In this document: positions 16,041 through 23,461 of the stretch, piece by piece
Numbering within the stretch: position 1 is the first letter of the stretch
Layout: each line of letters opens with the position of its first letter
Made by a program: the position numbers and the translations under genes
Assembly (NCBI RefSeq): GCF_014055025.1
Contig: NZ_CP059571.1
Location: 124,001 to 188,000 of the forward strand
DNA from: Neisseria bacilliformis
GTDB taxonomy: Bacteria; Pseudomonadota; Gammaproteobacteria; Burkholderiales; Neisseriaceae
Direction of reading: 5' to 3'
DNA: 64,000 nt
The notes under the pieces: model-generated
What the model was told of the DNA's origin: nothing
Databases searched by the model: none
The model's input: the letters and a program-made list of their open reading frames with translations, nothing else

Positions 16041-16062
16041 GAATGCCTGTTTGCAAACGGGT

Positions 16063-16185
16063 TCAGCGGCTGGTATAAAAGAAAAACAGCATGGCCGCAA
16101 GGTTGGCCGACACGGCGGCGGCGGTTCGGGCGGCACTTTCAAAAGGCAGGTTGTACAGTTTGCCGACAAATAAAAAAGCGTTCAT
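16063..16185 (-). CDS. possible 40-residue membrane peptide
   Basis: A short frame reads MNAFLFVGKLYNLPFESAAR, then alanine-rich hydrophobic sequence ending LAAMLFFFYTSR. It could be a single-span membrane peptide. No good ribosome site is visible and I recognise no family, so this is weak. Confidence 0.25.
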   Translation of the reverse strand: MNAFLFVGKLYNLPFESAARTAAAVSANLAAMLFFFYTSR

Positions 16186-16282
16186 ATCGGGTTGGAAAAT
16201 GTAAAAACCGTTTTAAAAACAATATACAGCAATAAAATAGGCGCAGCCGCCGCACCCGCAGCCGTTTTTTAAGGAGACCGAA

Positions 16283-16576
16283 ATGCCGCGCCTTTTTTCT
16301 GTTTTGCTGCTGCTTGCCGCCGCGCCCGTTTTTGCGGCGGAGACCAAGCCCGATTCTTACGAAACCGAACGTTTGGAGCGCAGCTGCGCCATCGGGCGCG
16401 AATCGCTGCTGCGCGAGCGCAACGGCACGCCCGCCTGCGACCGGCTCGACCGCCTCTACGGCCGCCCGCCGAAGGCCGAACCGGTTGTCGTGGTGGTGCC
16501 GCAGGAGCGGGATCGCGATCAGGACTGGCGGTGGGACGAACAAAACCGGCGTTGGGAATACCGGCCGACGCGTTAG
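16283..16576 (+). CDS. small exported protein of unknown function
   Basis: Not recognised. The 97-residue product has a clear signal peptide (MPRLFSVLLLLAAAPVFA, cleavage before AET). The mature part has two cysteines (RSCAIG, TPACDRL) that could form a disulfide, a PEPVVVVVP-like stretch and a charged tail (DQDWRWDEQNRRWEYRP). AAGGAGACCGAA is a strong ribosome site. It stands alone: the preceding minus-strand unit is divergent and the AraC gene is convergent. Confidence 0.75.
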   Translation: MPRLFSVLLLLAAAPVFAAETKPDSYETERLERSCAIGRESLLRERNGTPACDRLDRLYGRPPKAEPVVVVVPQERDRDQDWRWDEQNRRWEYRPTR

Positions 16577-16596
16577 GCCGTCTGAAAAACAGTTTT

Positions 16597-16653
16597 AACT
16601 TCGTTGAAGCTTCGCTTTCAGAAACGTCATCCTCGCGAAGGCGGGGACGGCCT
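16597..16653 (+). repeat. dRS3-like repeat, copy 2
   Basis: AACTTCGTTGAAGCTTCGC, CTTTCAGAAACGTCAT and CCTCGCGAAGGCGGGGA, matching 790-845. It runs up to the stop codon of the AraC gene. Confidence 0.7.
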
Positions 16654-17585
16654 CAAATCACAAAATCCGCCTCTGCCGCTTCGCTTTGTTTGCGGTACTG
16701 CCCGGGGGTGATGCCGTACATGCGCTTGAACGCTTTGCCGAAATGGGTTTCCGAGCCGAAGCCGACGTCCAGCGCGACGGCGAGCACCGAATCCGCGCTG
16801 CGTTTGAGGCGCACGGCGGCCTGTTGCAGGCGGATGCGGTTGACGAAGGCATAGGGGCTGGTGGCGGTGTGGGTTTTGAACAGGCGCATAAGCTGGGCGC
16901 GGGAAACGCCGGCCAGGGCGGCCATTTCCTCGATCGCCCACGGGTGCGCCGGGTCGTCGAGCACGGCGCGGATCACAGTGCGCAGGCGGCGGTCGCGCCA
17001 GCCGCGCAGCACGCCCTCGGGCAGCGGGCTGAGGCGTTTTTCCGCGAGGAAGACGCGCAAAAGCTGCACCAAGAGCACAGTGGCGAGCGCGTCCACCGTC
17101 GAGCGCGCGCCGGGCGCGGCGTTGTCGGCCTCGGTCTGCAACAGGGCAAGCAGATGCCGCAGCGGCGTGCCGCGCATGTTGAGCACCACGGTTTCGGGCA
17201 GCCCCGCCATCAGGTCGGCCTGTGTGTCGTAGGAAAAACGGGCGCAGAAGAGGCTCAAATCGGCCGCGCCCTTGCCGCTTTTTTTGCGCAGAAACGCGCC
17301 GTCCTCAGCCGTTTCCACCGCCGCGCCGCTGTTGGCGCAGCCCTCTTCGCTGCTCAAAACGTGCGCCGCGCCGCGCGGGAAAAACACCACGTCGCCCTCG
17401 TGCAGGCGGCGCGGCTGGGCTTCGGCGTCGGCTTTGAGCCAGCCTGTGCCGCCGGTAACGATGTGCACCAGCGCGCGCCCGCGCCGAACCTCGTGCCGCA
17501 CATACCAGCCGCCCTGAAACAGGCACTGCACGTCCGCGCTGCCGCTGATTTGCGCGAGCGACACCAATCTGTCGAGCATATCCAT
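16653..17585 (-). CDS. AraC-family regulator with N-terminal cupin (RclR-like layout)
   Basis: A 310-residue transcription regulator. Residues about 10-190 form a cupin sensor domain (VRRGRALVHIVTGGTGW, GDVVFFPRGAAHVL) of the type found in RclR-like proteins. The C-terminal 100 residues hold two helix-turn-helix motifs (IEEMAALAGVSRAQLMRLF and ALDVGFGSETHFGKAFKRMY). Cysteine C83 lies in the cupin region (EEGCANSG) and another at FCARFSY; RclR senses oxidants through cysteines, so redox sensing is plausible but unproven. It is divergent from the AhpD-like gene across about 100 bp, the usual arrangement for a local activator. MpeR-type neisserial regulators are an alternative relative. Confidence 0.85.
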   Translation of the reverse strand: MDMLDRLVSLAQISGSADVQCLFQGGWYVRHEVRRGRALVHIVTGGTGWLKADAEAQPRRLHEGDVVFFPRGAAHVLSSEEGCANSGAAVETAEDGAFLRKKSGKGAADLSLFCARFSYDTQADLMAGLPETVVLNMRGTPLRHLLALLQTEADNAAPGARSTVDALATVLLVQLLRVFLAEKRLSPLPEGVLRGWRDRRLRTVIRAVLDDPAHPWAIEEMAALAGVSRAQLMRLFKTHTATSPYAFVNRIRLQQAAVRLKRSADSVLAVALDVGFGSETHFGKAFKRMYGITPGQYRKQSEAAEADFVI

Positions 17586-17687
17586 TTTGCACAGCCTTAT
17601 GATACGATTTGCAGGGTATTATAAAGCGAAAGGCGCAAAAATGGCGGCCTTTTCCCACCGACTCCATTTTGAAGAAAGGATCAAACC

Positions 17688-18023
17688 ATGTTTAAAGACT
17701 GGCCCGAACACACCGCCCTGGTGAAAAAAGCGTTTGCCCAAATGGGCAAAGACCATCCGAAAATGCTGCAAGCCTACGGCGCGTTGGAGCAGGCGGCCGC
17801 CGCCGAAGCCCTCGATGCGAAAACGCGCGAGCTGATCGCCATCGCCGTGGCCATCACCACCCGCTGCGAAAGCTGCATCAGCGTGCACGCCGCCGCCGCC
17901 GTGAAAGCGGGCGCGACCGAAGGCGAAATCGCCGGCGCGCTGGCCACCGCGATTTCCCTCAACGCCGGCGCGGCCTATACTTACGCCCTGCGTGCGTTCG
18001 AGGCGGCCGAAAGCCAACGCTGA
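17688..18023 (+). CDS. carboxymuconolactone decarboxylase (AhpD-like) family protein
   Basis: A 111-residue all-helical protein of the CMD family. The AhpD-type motif is RCESCISVHAAAAVKAG, with C60-x2-C63 and H67: the redox pair that in AhpD reduces partner peroxidases. Single-domain length is typical. GAAAGGATCAAACC precedes the start. A TATTATAAA box near 17620 may be its -10. As first gene of a likely operon with rhodanese and DUF302 genes, and divergent from an AraC-cupin regulator, it fits oxidant or electrophile defence. The reaction is not fixed by sequence. Confidence 0.88.
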   Translation: MFKDWPEHTALVKKAFAQMGKDHPKMLQAYGALEQAAAAEALDAKTRELIAIAVAITTRCESCISVHAAAAVKAGATEGEIAGALATAISLNAGAAYTYALRAFEAAESQR

Positions 18024-18070
18024 AACAAATACTTGCATACGGCCTTGCGCTTTGAGGCCGTCTGAAAGCG

Positions 18071-18141
18071 AAACTTCAACGAAGTTAAAACAGCGTTTCA
18101 GACATTTTCAGAAACGTCATCCCCGCATAGGCGGGAACGGC
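18071..18141 (+). repeat. dRS3-like repeat, rearranged copy
   Basis: An AACTTC-AAC-GAAGTT hairpin, CAGAAACGTCATCCCC, then GCATAGGCGGGAACGG. It lies between the AhpD-like and rhodanese genes. Confidence 0.6.
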
Positions 18142-18186
18142 CTGCCCCGCAACCGTTTCCCGTTTGACCACCCGAAAGGAAAACCC

Positions 18187-18561
18187 ATGAAAAAACTGAT
18201 TGTCCCCGCCCTGCTGGCCGCCGCTCTGGCCGCCCAGCCCGCCTTCGCCGTTTCGCCCGCGCACAAGGCCGGCCATGCCGCCCAAGCGCAGCAGCCCGTG
18301 CGCGCCGAGGGCGTGTGGATCGATGTGCGCTCGCCCGAGGAATACGCCGAAGGCCATCTGTCGGACTCGACAAACATCCCGCTGGAACAGATTACCGGCA
18401 AAATCGTCCAGGTGCAGCCGGACAAAACCGCCCCGATCAACCTCTACTGCAAATCCGGCCGCCGCGCGGGGCTGGCCAAGCAGATGCTGGAAAAGCTGGG
18501 CTACACCAATGTAAGCAACCGGGGCGGCTATCAGGATTTGCTGGCCAAGGGTTTGAAATAA
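18187..18561 (+). CDS. exported rhodanese-domain protein (PspE-like)
   Basis: A periplasmic sulfurtransferase candidate, 124 residues. The signal peptide (MKKLIVPALLAAALAAQPAFA) precedes one rhodanese domain: GVWIDVRSPEEYAEGHL, the active-site loop YCKSGRRAG with catalytic C88, and NVSNRGGYQDLLAKGL. Size and layout match E. coli PspE, a thiosulfate:cyanide sulfurtransferase. AAAGGAAAACCC is the ribosome site. It lies downstream of the AhpD-like gene after a repeat element and ends in a strong terminator. Confidence 0.9.
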   Translation: MKKLIVPALLAAALAAQPAFAVSPAHKAGHAAQAQQPVRAEGVWIDVRSPEEYAEGHLSDSTNIPLEQITGKIVQVQPDKTAPINLYCKSGRRAGLAKQMLEKLGYTNVSNRGGYQDLLAKGLK

Positions 18562-18616
18562 GGCTTTGAGGCCGTCTGAAAAATGGAAAACGTATTTTTC
18601 AGACGGCCTCAAAGCC
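18562..18616. terminator. long DUS-pair terminator after rhodanese gene
   Basis: A perfect stem of about 23 bp: GGCTTTGAGGCCGTCTGAAA and its complement around a short loop. Confidence 0.85.
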
Positions 18617-18638
18617 CTTTCCCTTAAAGGAGCATCCG

Positions 18639-19127
18639 ATGAAATTTTCCGCAAAACCCGTGCTGCTGTCCGCCGCGCTCGCGCTTGCCGCCTGCGCCGC
18701 GCCCTCGGCCGCACATTCGGACAAGGAGGCAACCGTGTCCCAAGCCACCCGCACCCGCAGCGTGCAAAGCCGCTACGGCTTCGCCGAAACCGTGTCCCGC
18801 CTGCAACAGGCCGTGAAGGCCAAAGGCATGACCGTGTTTGCCGTCATCGACCATCAGGCCGCCGCCCGCGCCGCCGGATTGGAGATGCAGCCGGCCACGG
18901 TGATTGTGTTCGGCGCGCCCAAGGCCGGCACGCCGCTGATGGTCAAAGACCCCGATTTCGCGCTGCGGCTGCCGCTCAAAGTGCTGGTAACCGAAACCGG
19001 CGGCCGGGTACGCGCCGTGTTTTACGACACCCGCGACCTGATCGCAGACAGCGGCATCTCGGCTGCCGATGTGGAAAACAGCCTCGCCCTCGCGGGGGTG
19101 CTGATTGAGAAAACCGTGTCGCAATAG
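18639..19127 (+). CDS. DUF302 lipoprotein
   Basis: A predicted lipoprotein of 162 residues. The signal peptide MKFSAKPVLLSAALALAAC gives C19 as the lipidation site. The DUF302 domain follows (YGFAETVSRLQQAVKAKGMT, FAVIDHQAAARAAGLEM, VIVFGAPKAGTPLMV, LPLKVLVTETGG). The family function is unknown; members often occur with sulfur or redox genes. AAAGGAGCATCC is the ribosome site. A terminator separates it from the rhodanese gene, but all three run in the same direction from the AraC-divergent region. Confidence 0.85.
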   Translation: MKFSAKPVLLSAALALAACAAPSAAHSDKEATVSQATRTRSVQSRYGFAETVSRLQQAVKAKGMTVFAVIDHQAAARAAGLEMQPATVIVFGAPKAGTPLMVKDPDFALRLPLKVLVTETGGRVRAVFYDTRDLIADSGISAADVENSLALAGVLIEKTVSQ

Positions 19128-19145
19128 CCGCGCCGCCAAACGCAG

Positions 19146-19177
19146 AGGCCGTCTGAAACGTGTTTTTCAGACGGCCT
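19146..19177. terminator. DUS-pair terminator
   Basis: AGGCCGTCTGAAACG...TTTTTCAGACGGCCT followed by GTTTT, closing the DUF302 gene. A TATAAT box at 19194-19199 just beyond may be the -10 of the next gene. Confidence 0.75.
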
Positions 19178-19263
19178 GTTTTGCCGAATCCGCTATAATG
19201 CGCGCCGCCCGGACCGATGCCGTTCGGGCGGCCTTTTTGACAACCGCCAAACCCGCCCCCGCC

Positions 19264-21183
19264 ATGCCCGAAACCCTGCTGTCGCTGCCGCGCCATGTGA
19301 AAAAACTGCTGTTCGTCGTCCACGACCTGCTGCTGGTTTTCTGCGCCTTCTGGTTCACCCAGAGCCTGAAAGCGGATTACGACCGCGAATGGTACGACCC
19401 GGCCAACTGGTACGCCTTCGCCGCCACCGTGGCCTTCACCGTGCCGCTGTTCGCGCGGCTGGGGCTCTACCGCGCGGTTACCCGCTACATCAGCCTGCGC
19501 ATCCTCGCCGTCGCCCTCTTTGGCAGCTTCGCCTCGATGCTGGCGTTTTTTTTCAGCGTGCTGGTGTTTGAAAAACAGCTGCGCCTCGCCCTGCCGGTGG
19601 TGTATTTCTTCCTTTTGGTGGTGCTGATTGCCGGTTCGCGCCTGCTGCTGCGGCTGATGCTCACCGAGCGCAGCGAGCGCAACAGCGCGGTGCCGGTCAT
19701 CATCTACGGCGCGGGGCAGTCGGGACGGCAGCTTGCCGAGGCGGTGAAACAGGTAAACGAATACCGCGCCGTGGCCTTTGTGGACGACAACCCGCGCTTG
19801 CAGGACACCACCGTCAGCGACCTGCCGGTGCACAGGCCGTCCGAAACCGAAAAACTCATCGCCCGCTACGGCGTGAAAAAAATCCTACTCGCCATCCCCA
19901 GCGCGCCGCCCGCCGCCCGCCGCGCCATCCTGCGCCGACTCGAAGCCTACCCCTGCGAAGTGCTGGCCATCCCCGGCATGAAAGACCTGGTGGACGGCCG
20001 CATCCACACCGGCGTACTGAAAAAAATCTCCGTCGCCGACCTCTTGGGACGCGAGCCGGTCGAACCCGATGCGGAACTGATGTCGCTGGACATCGCCGGC
20101 AAAAGCGTGATGGTAACCGGCGCGGGCGGCTCCATCGGCTCGGAGCTGTGCCGACAGATTATCGCCTGCCGCCCCGCGCGGCTGGTGCTGTTCGAACTTT
20201 CCGAGTTCGCCCTCTACACCATCGAACGCGAGTTGGACGAATGGCAGCGGCAGCACGGCGGCTGCGAAATCCTGCCGCTTTTGGGCTCGGTGCAGGACAA
20301 AGGCCGTCTGAAAAGCGTGATCGCCGCCTTTGGCGTGGACACCGTTTACCACGCCGCCGCCTACAAACACGTCCCCCTCGTCGCCCTCAACACCATCGAA
20401 GGCATCCGCAACAACGTGTTCGGCACACTCGCCTGCGCCCTGGCCGCACAGGAAGGCGGCGTGTCCACCTTTGTGTTGATCTCCACCGACAAAGCCGTGC
20501 GCCCCACCAACACCATGGGCGCGAGCAAACGCATGGCCGAACTGGTATTGCAGGCACTGGCCGCCGAGCCTGCCTGCCGCACCCGCTTTTGCATGGTGCG
20601 CTTCGGCAACGTGCTGGGCTCCTCCGGCTCGGTCGTGCCCGCCTTCGCCCGCCAAATCGACCAAGGCGGCCCGGTAACCCTCACCCACCCCGACATCACC
20701 CGCTATTTCATGACCATCCCCGAAGCCGCCCAGCTCGTCATCCAGGCCGGCGCGATGGGCAAAGGCGGCGACGTGTTCGTGCTCGACATGGGCGAAGCGG
20801 TGAAAATCGCCGACCTCGCCCGCCGCATGATCCGCCTCTCCGGCCTCGAAGTGAAAGACGAAAGCCACCCGCACGGCGACATCGAAATCCGCATCACCGG
20901 CCTGCGCCCGGGCGAAAAACTCTACGAAGAACTGCTCATCGGCGACCAAGTCTCCCCCACCCGCCACCCGCGTATCCTCACCGCCGCCGAAACCATGCTG
21001 CCCTGGCCAGAACTCTGCGCCCTGCTCGACGACACCGCCGCCGCCTGCGACGCGGGCGACCAGGCCACCCTGCGCCGCCTGCTGCTGTCCGCCCCCGCCG
21101 CCTTCGCCCCGCAGGACGGCATCTGCGATCTGGTGTGGACCGCGCAAAACGGCGGCGGGCGCAAAGCGGATGAGGCCGTCTGA
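19264..21183 (+). CDS. pglD: membrane-bound UDP-N-acetylglucosamine 4,6-dehydratase (PglD/CapD-like)
   Basis: Makes the UDP-4-keto-6-deoxy-HexNAc precursor for the diacetamido-trideoxyhexose used in neisserial pilin and lipoprotein O-glycosylation. The 639-residue protein has four N-terminal membrane segments (about 14-33, 49-66, 77-100, 109-128). A first Rossmann module follows (IIYGAGQSGRQ near 147). The SDR dehydratase domain starts with VTGAGGSIGSE near 284. AAYKHVPL and TDKAVRPTNTMGASKRMAE are typical, with Met replacing the usual catalytic Tyr, as in this subfamily. The start at 19264 (MPETLLSLPRHVKK) gives the length expected for PglD. No other pgl genes are adjacent, so the pathway role is inferred by family. 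The stop is DUS-encoded (-DEAV). Confidence 0.88.
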   Translation: MPETLLSLPRHVKKLLFVVHDLLLVFCAFWFTQSLKADYDREWYDPANWYAFAATVAFTVPLFARLGLYRAVTRYISLRILAVALFGSFASMLAFFFSVLVFEKQLRLALPVVYFFLLVVLIAGSRLLLRLMLTERSERNSAVPVIIYGAGQSGRQLAEAVKQVNEYRAVAFVDDNPRLQDTTVSDLPVHRPSETEKLIARYGVKKILLAIPSAPPAARRAILRRLEAYPCEVLAIPGMKDLVDGRIHTGVLKKISVADLLGREPVEPDAELMSLDIAGKSVMVTGAGGSIGSELCRQIIACRPARLVLFELSEFALYTIERELDEWQRQHGGCEILPLLGSVQDKGRLKSVIAAFGVDTVYHAAAYKHVPLVALNTIEGIRNNVFGTLACALAAQEGGVSTFVLISTDKAVRPTNTMGASKRMAELVLQALAAEPACRTRFCMVRFGNVLGSSGSVVPAFARQIDQGGPVTLTHPDITRYFMTIPEAAQLVIQAGAMGKGGDVFVLDMGEAVKIADLARRMIRLSGLEVKDESHPHGDIEIRITGLRPGEKLYEELLIGDQVSPTRHPRILTAAETMLPWPELCALLDDTAAACDAGDQATLRRLLLSAPAAFAPQDGICDLVWTAQNGGGRKADEAV

Positions 21184-21208
21184 AAAACCAACCCATGCCG
21201 AACCAGAC

Positions 21209-21315
21209 GTAGGGTATGTCGCCCCAAGGCGACGCACGCGTTCCCCGCCGCGTAACGAATCCGCGCCTTCCCCAAAGTCCAAAACCGCGTGCGCGGCTTG
21301 CGCCACACACCCTAC
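21209..21315. repeat. complete GTAGGGTGTGT element, copy 2
   Basis: Starts GTAGGGTATGTCGCCCCAAG and ends GGCTTGCGCCACACACCCTAC less its first base; 107 bp, in the pglD-pyrB gap. Confidence 0.8.
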
Positions 21316-21327
21316 ATGAGCGAAAGA

Positions 21328-21376
21328 GGCCGTCCCCGCCTACGCGGGGATGACGTTTCTGAAAGCGCGGCTTCGG
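21328..21376 (-). repeat. dRS3-like repeat, inverted copy
   Basis: GGCCGTCCCCGCCTACGCGG, then GGATGACGTTTCTGAAAGCG: the complement of the 790-845 block. Confidence 0.65.
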
Positions 21377-21498
21377 CGCAGCCAAAAACGCAAACGGTAT
21401 TTCAGACGGCCTCCTCCGCGCCCAAACCGCCCGATATGGTTTCAGACGGCCTGCCCTTGTGCGATAATCGCGCCGTTTTTTCCCGCAGGACAACCGCC

Positions 21499-21693
21499 AT
21501 GCCCCAGTGCGCCGCCCCCCGTACCGCCGCCGCCCGCCGCAGCGGTTTTCCGTTTTTCCATCCTTCCCGCCGACGCGCGGGTTTTTTTACGGAACAAAGA
21601 AACCCATGCCCAATCCCCTCTACCGCCAACACATTATTTCCATTGCCGATTTGTCAACCGAACAGCTCGAATGCCTGCTGCACACCGCGCTGA
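21499..21693 (+). CDS. putative pyrBI leader peptide
   Basis: A 64-codon frame ([20 protein letters not shown]) starts after GCAGGACAACCGCC. It runs through a T-rich tract and an intrinsic terminator, and overlaps the start of pyrB in another frame. Translation of a leader through the attenuator while RNA polymerase pauses at a U-rich tract is the known E. coli pyrBI mechanism. The peptide itself probably has no function. Inferred from layout only. Confidence 0.5.
   Translation: MPQCAAPRTAAARRSGFPFFHPSRRRAGFFTEQRNPCPIPSTANTLFPLPICQPNSSNACCTPR
21541..21588 (+). promoter_or_regulatory. pyrBI attenuator (UTP-sensing type)
   Basis: A T-rich pause tract (GCGGTTTTCCGTTTTTCC, from 21543) leads into a GC stem CCCGC-CGACGC-GCGGG (21566-21581) followed by seven T residues (21582-21588). 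This lies 17 bp before the pyrB ATG. A GATAAT box at 21463-21468 may be the -10. The order matches the E. coli pyrBI attenuator. Confidence 0.6.
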
Positions 21694-22526
21694 AACTCAA
21701 AGCCGCGCCGCGCGGCGACCTGCTCGCGGGTAGGCTCGTCGGCTCGTGTTTTTTCGAGCCGTCCACGCGAACGCGGCTGTCGTTTGAAACCGCCGTGCAG
21801 CGTTTGGGCGGCAAGGTGATCGGTTTTGCCGACGGCGCGAACACCAGCGCGAAAAAAGGCGAAACGCTGGCCGACACCGCGCGGATTATTTCCAGCTACA
21901 CCGACGCGATTATCCAACGCCACCCCAAAGACGGCGCGGCGCGTGTGCTGGCCGAGTTTTCCAAAGTGCCCGTCATCAACGCGGGCGACGGCACCAACCA
22001 ACACCCCAGCCAGACCCTGCTGGATTTGGTAACGATTTACGAAACCCAAGGCCGTCTGAACAATCTGAAAATCGCCATGGCGGGCGACTTGAAATACGGC
22101 CGCACCGTGCACTCGCTCTGCCAGGCACTCAAACGCTGGGGCTGCGAATTTGCCTTTGTGTCGCCCCCCAGCCTCGCCATGCCCGACTACATCACCGAAG
22201 AACTCGACGAAGCCGGCTGCGCCTACCAAATCCTCCCCAGCCTCGAAGAAGCCGCGCAATGGGCGGACATTCTCTACATGACCCGCGTGCAGCGCGAGCG
22301 TTTTGACGAGCAGGAGTTCGCCAAAATCCAAGGCAAATTCAACCTTGACGCTTCCATGCTCGCCGGCGCGAAACCCAATCTGCGCGTGCTGCACCCGCTG
22401 CCGCGCGTCGATGAAATCCATCCCGATGTCGATGCCACGCCGCACGCCTACTATTTCGAGCAGGCCGTGAACGGCGTGTACGCGCGCATGGCGATTTTGT
22501 CGCTGGTATTGAACGAAGAAGTGTAA
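21606..22526 (+). CDS. pyrB: aspartate carbamoyltransferase catalytic chain
   Basis: Joins carbamoyl phosphate and aspartate, the first committed step of pyrimidine synthesis. The 306-residue protein has the carbamoyl-phosphate loop [12 protein letters not shown] (STRTR at 53-57), [34 protein letters not shown], and [10 protein letters not shown] near the C-terminus. Length and the partner pyrI place it in the class B (E. coli-type) holoenzyme. The start at 21606 gives [10 protein letters not shown], as in relatives. It is 11 bp upstream of pyrI and behind an apparent attenuator. Confidence 0.98.
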   Translation: MPNPLYRQHIISIADLSTEQLECLLHTALKLKAAPRGDLLAGRLVGSCFFEPSTRTRLSFETAVQRLGGKVIGFADGANTSAKKGETLADTARIISSYTDAIIQRHPKDGAARVLAEFSKVPVINAGDGTNQHPSQTLLDLVTIYETQGRLNNLKIAMAGDLKYGRTVHSLCQALKRWGCEFAFVSPPSLAMPDYITEELDEAGCAYQILPSLEEAAQWADILYMTRVQRERFDEQEFAKIQGKFNLDASMLAGAKPNLRVLHPLPRVDEIHPDVDATPHAYYFEQAVNGVYARMAILSLVLNEEV

Positions 22527-22537
22527 GGAGCGCAACC

Positions 22538-22996
22538 ATGGAACATCAGAAACTCAGCGTAGAAGCCATTGAAAACGGCACCGTCATCGACCACATCCCC
22601 GCCGGTTTGGGGCTGACCATTCTGCACCGCTTCAAACTGCTGCACTACGGCAGCGCGGTAACGGTGGGCTTCAACCTGCCCAGCAAAACGCAGGGCAGCA
22701 AAGACATCATCAAAATCGCGGGCGTGAGCTTCGACGAAGCCGCCGCCAACCGCCTCGCCCTGTTCGCCCCCGAAGCCGTAGTCAACACCATCGCCGATTT
22801 CAAAGTGGTATCCAAACGCCGCCTCACCCTGCCCGACGAAATCGCCGAAGTGTTCCGCTGCCCCAACGCCAACTGCGCCAGCCACGGCGAGCCGGTGAAA
22901 AGCCGCTTCTATGTGAAACACCAGGGCGGCCACACCAAACTCAAATGCCGCTACTGCGAAAAAACCTTCCCGCGACAGGCGGTGTTGGAAGCGTAA
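22538..22996 (+). CDS. pyrI: aspartate carbamoyltransferase regulatory chain
   Basis: Allosteric subunit binding CTP/ATP and contacting PyrB through a zinc domain. The 152-residue protein has an N-terminal nucleotide-binding part ([20 protein letters not shown]) and four zinc cysteines C108, C113, C137 and C140 (CPNANC and CRYC). AAGGAGCGCAACC is the ribosome site. It forms the pyrBI operon and is followed by a long terminator. Confidence 0.98.
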   Translation: MEHQKLSVEAIENGTVIDHIPAGLGLTILHRFKLLHYGSAVTVGFNLPSKTQGSKDIIKIAGVSFDEAAANRLALFAPEAVVNTIADFKVVSKRRLTLPDEIAEVFRCPNANCASHGEPVKSRFYVKHQGGHTKLKCRYCEKTFPRQAVLEA

Positions 22997-22999
22997 ACA

Positions 23000-23053
23000 C
23001 GGCGAAAGGCCGTCTGAAAACCGTAAAACGGGTTTTCAGACGGCCTTTCGCCG
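23000..23053. terminator. pyrBI terminator (extended DUS pair)
   Basis: CGGCGAAAGGCCGTCTGAAA and complement form a stem of about 23 bp. Confidence 0.85.
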
Positions 23054-23057
23054 TTAG

Positions 23058-23161
23058 GTAGGGTGTGTGGCGCAGCCACGCACGCGGTTTCGGTTTTGGG
23101 CAAACGCGCGGATTCGTTACGCGGCGGGGAACGCGTGCGCCGCTGGGGCGACACACCCTAC
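23058..23161. repeat. complete GTAGGGTGTGT element, copy 3
   Basis: GTAGGGTGTGTGGCGCAGCC at the left, GGGGCGACACACCCTAC at the right; 104 bp. Confidence 0.8.
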
Positions 23162-23257
23162 GTATAACCCGCCCGCCGTCATTCCCTTTTAAACACCGGC
23201 ATCGGAAGCCGTTTGAAATGGTGGGTCGAGACCCACCCTACGCAATCTGCCGCTAAG

Positions 23258-23364
23258 GTAGGGTGTGTGGCGCAGCCACGCACGCGGTTTGGGATTGGGG
23301 AAACTTGCGGATTCTTTGCGCAGCAGGGAACGCGTGCGCCGCCTTGGGGCGCGACACACCCTAC
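23258..23364. repeat. complete GTAGGGTGTGT element, copy 4
   Basis: GTAGGGTGTGTGGCGCAGCC at the left, GGGCGCGACACACCCTAC at the right; 107 bp. About 95 bp separate it from copy 3. That spacer includes a perfect GGTGGGTC-GAGACCCACC-type palindrome near 23220. No gene lies in 22997-23461. Confidence 0.8.
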
Positions 23365-23390
23365 GTTTGATTCACCATGGGCGGAAGGAC

Positions 23391-23437
23391 AACAGGCCGT
23401 CTGAAAAGCGCAAAAAGCGTTTTTCAGACGGCCTGTT
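23391..23437. terminator. DUS-pair terminator of fabF
   Basis: AACAGGCCGTCTGAAAAGCG faces its complement; 25 bp past the fabF stop. Confidence 0.8.
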
Positions 23438-23461
23438 TGATATTGCGGCAAGTCCTGCCGG

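Noticed and set aside
15984-16169. A 61-codon minus-strand frame overlapping the DUS pair near 16.0 kb.
   Set aside because: Half of it is DUS read in frame (FRPSEKRENRFSDGL) and it competes with the more plausible 40-residue frame; neither is strong.
23058-23364. Possible CRISPR array from regularly placed repeats.
   Set aside because: Only two copies with inverted-repeat ends, no constant short direct repeat with unique spacers, and no cas genes. The iterons at 37482-37615 were also considered and have too few copies with unsuitable spacing.
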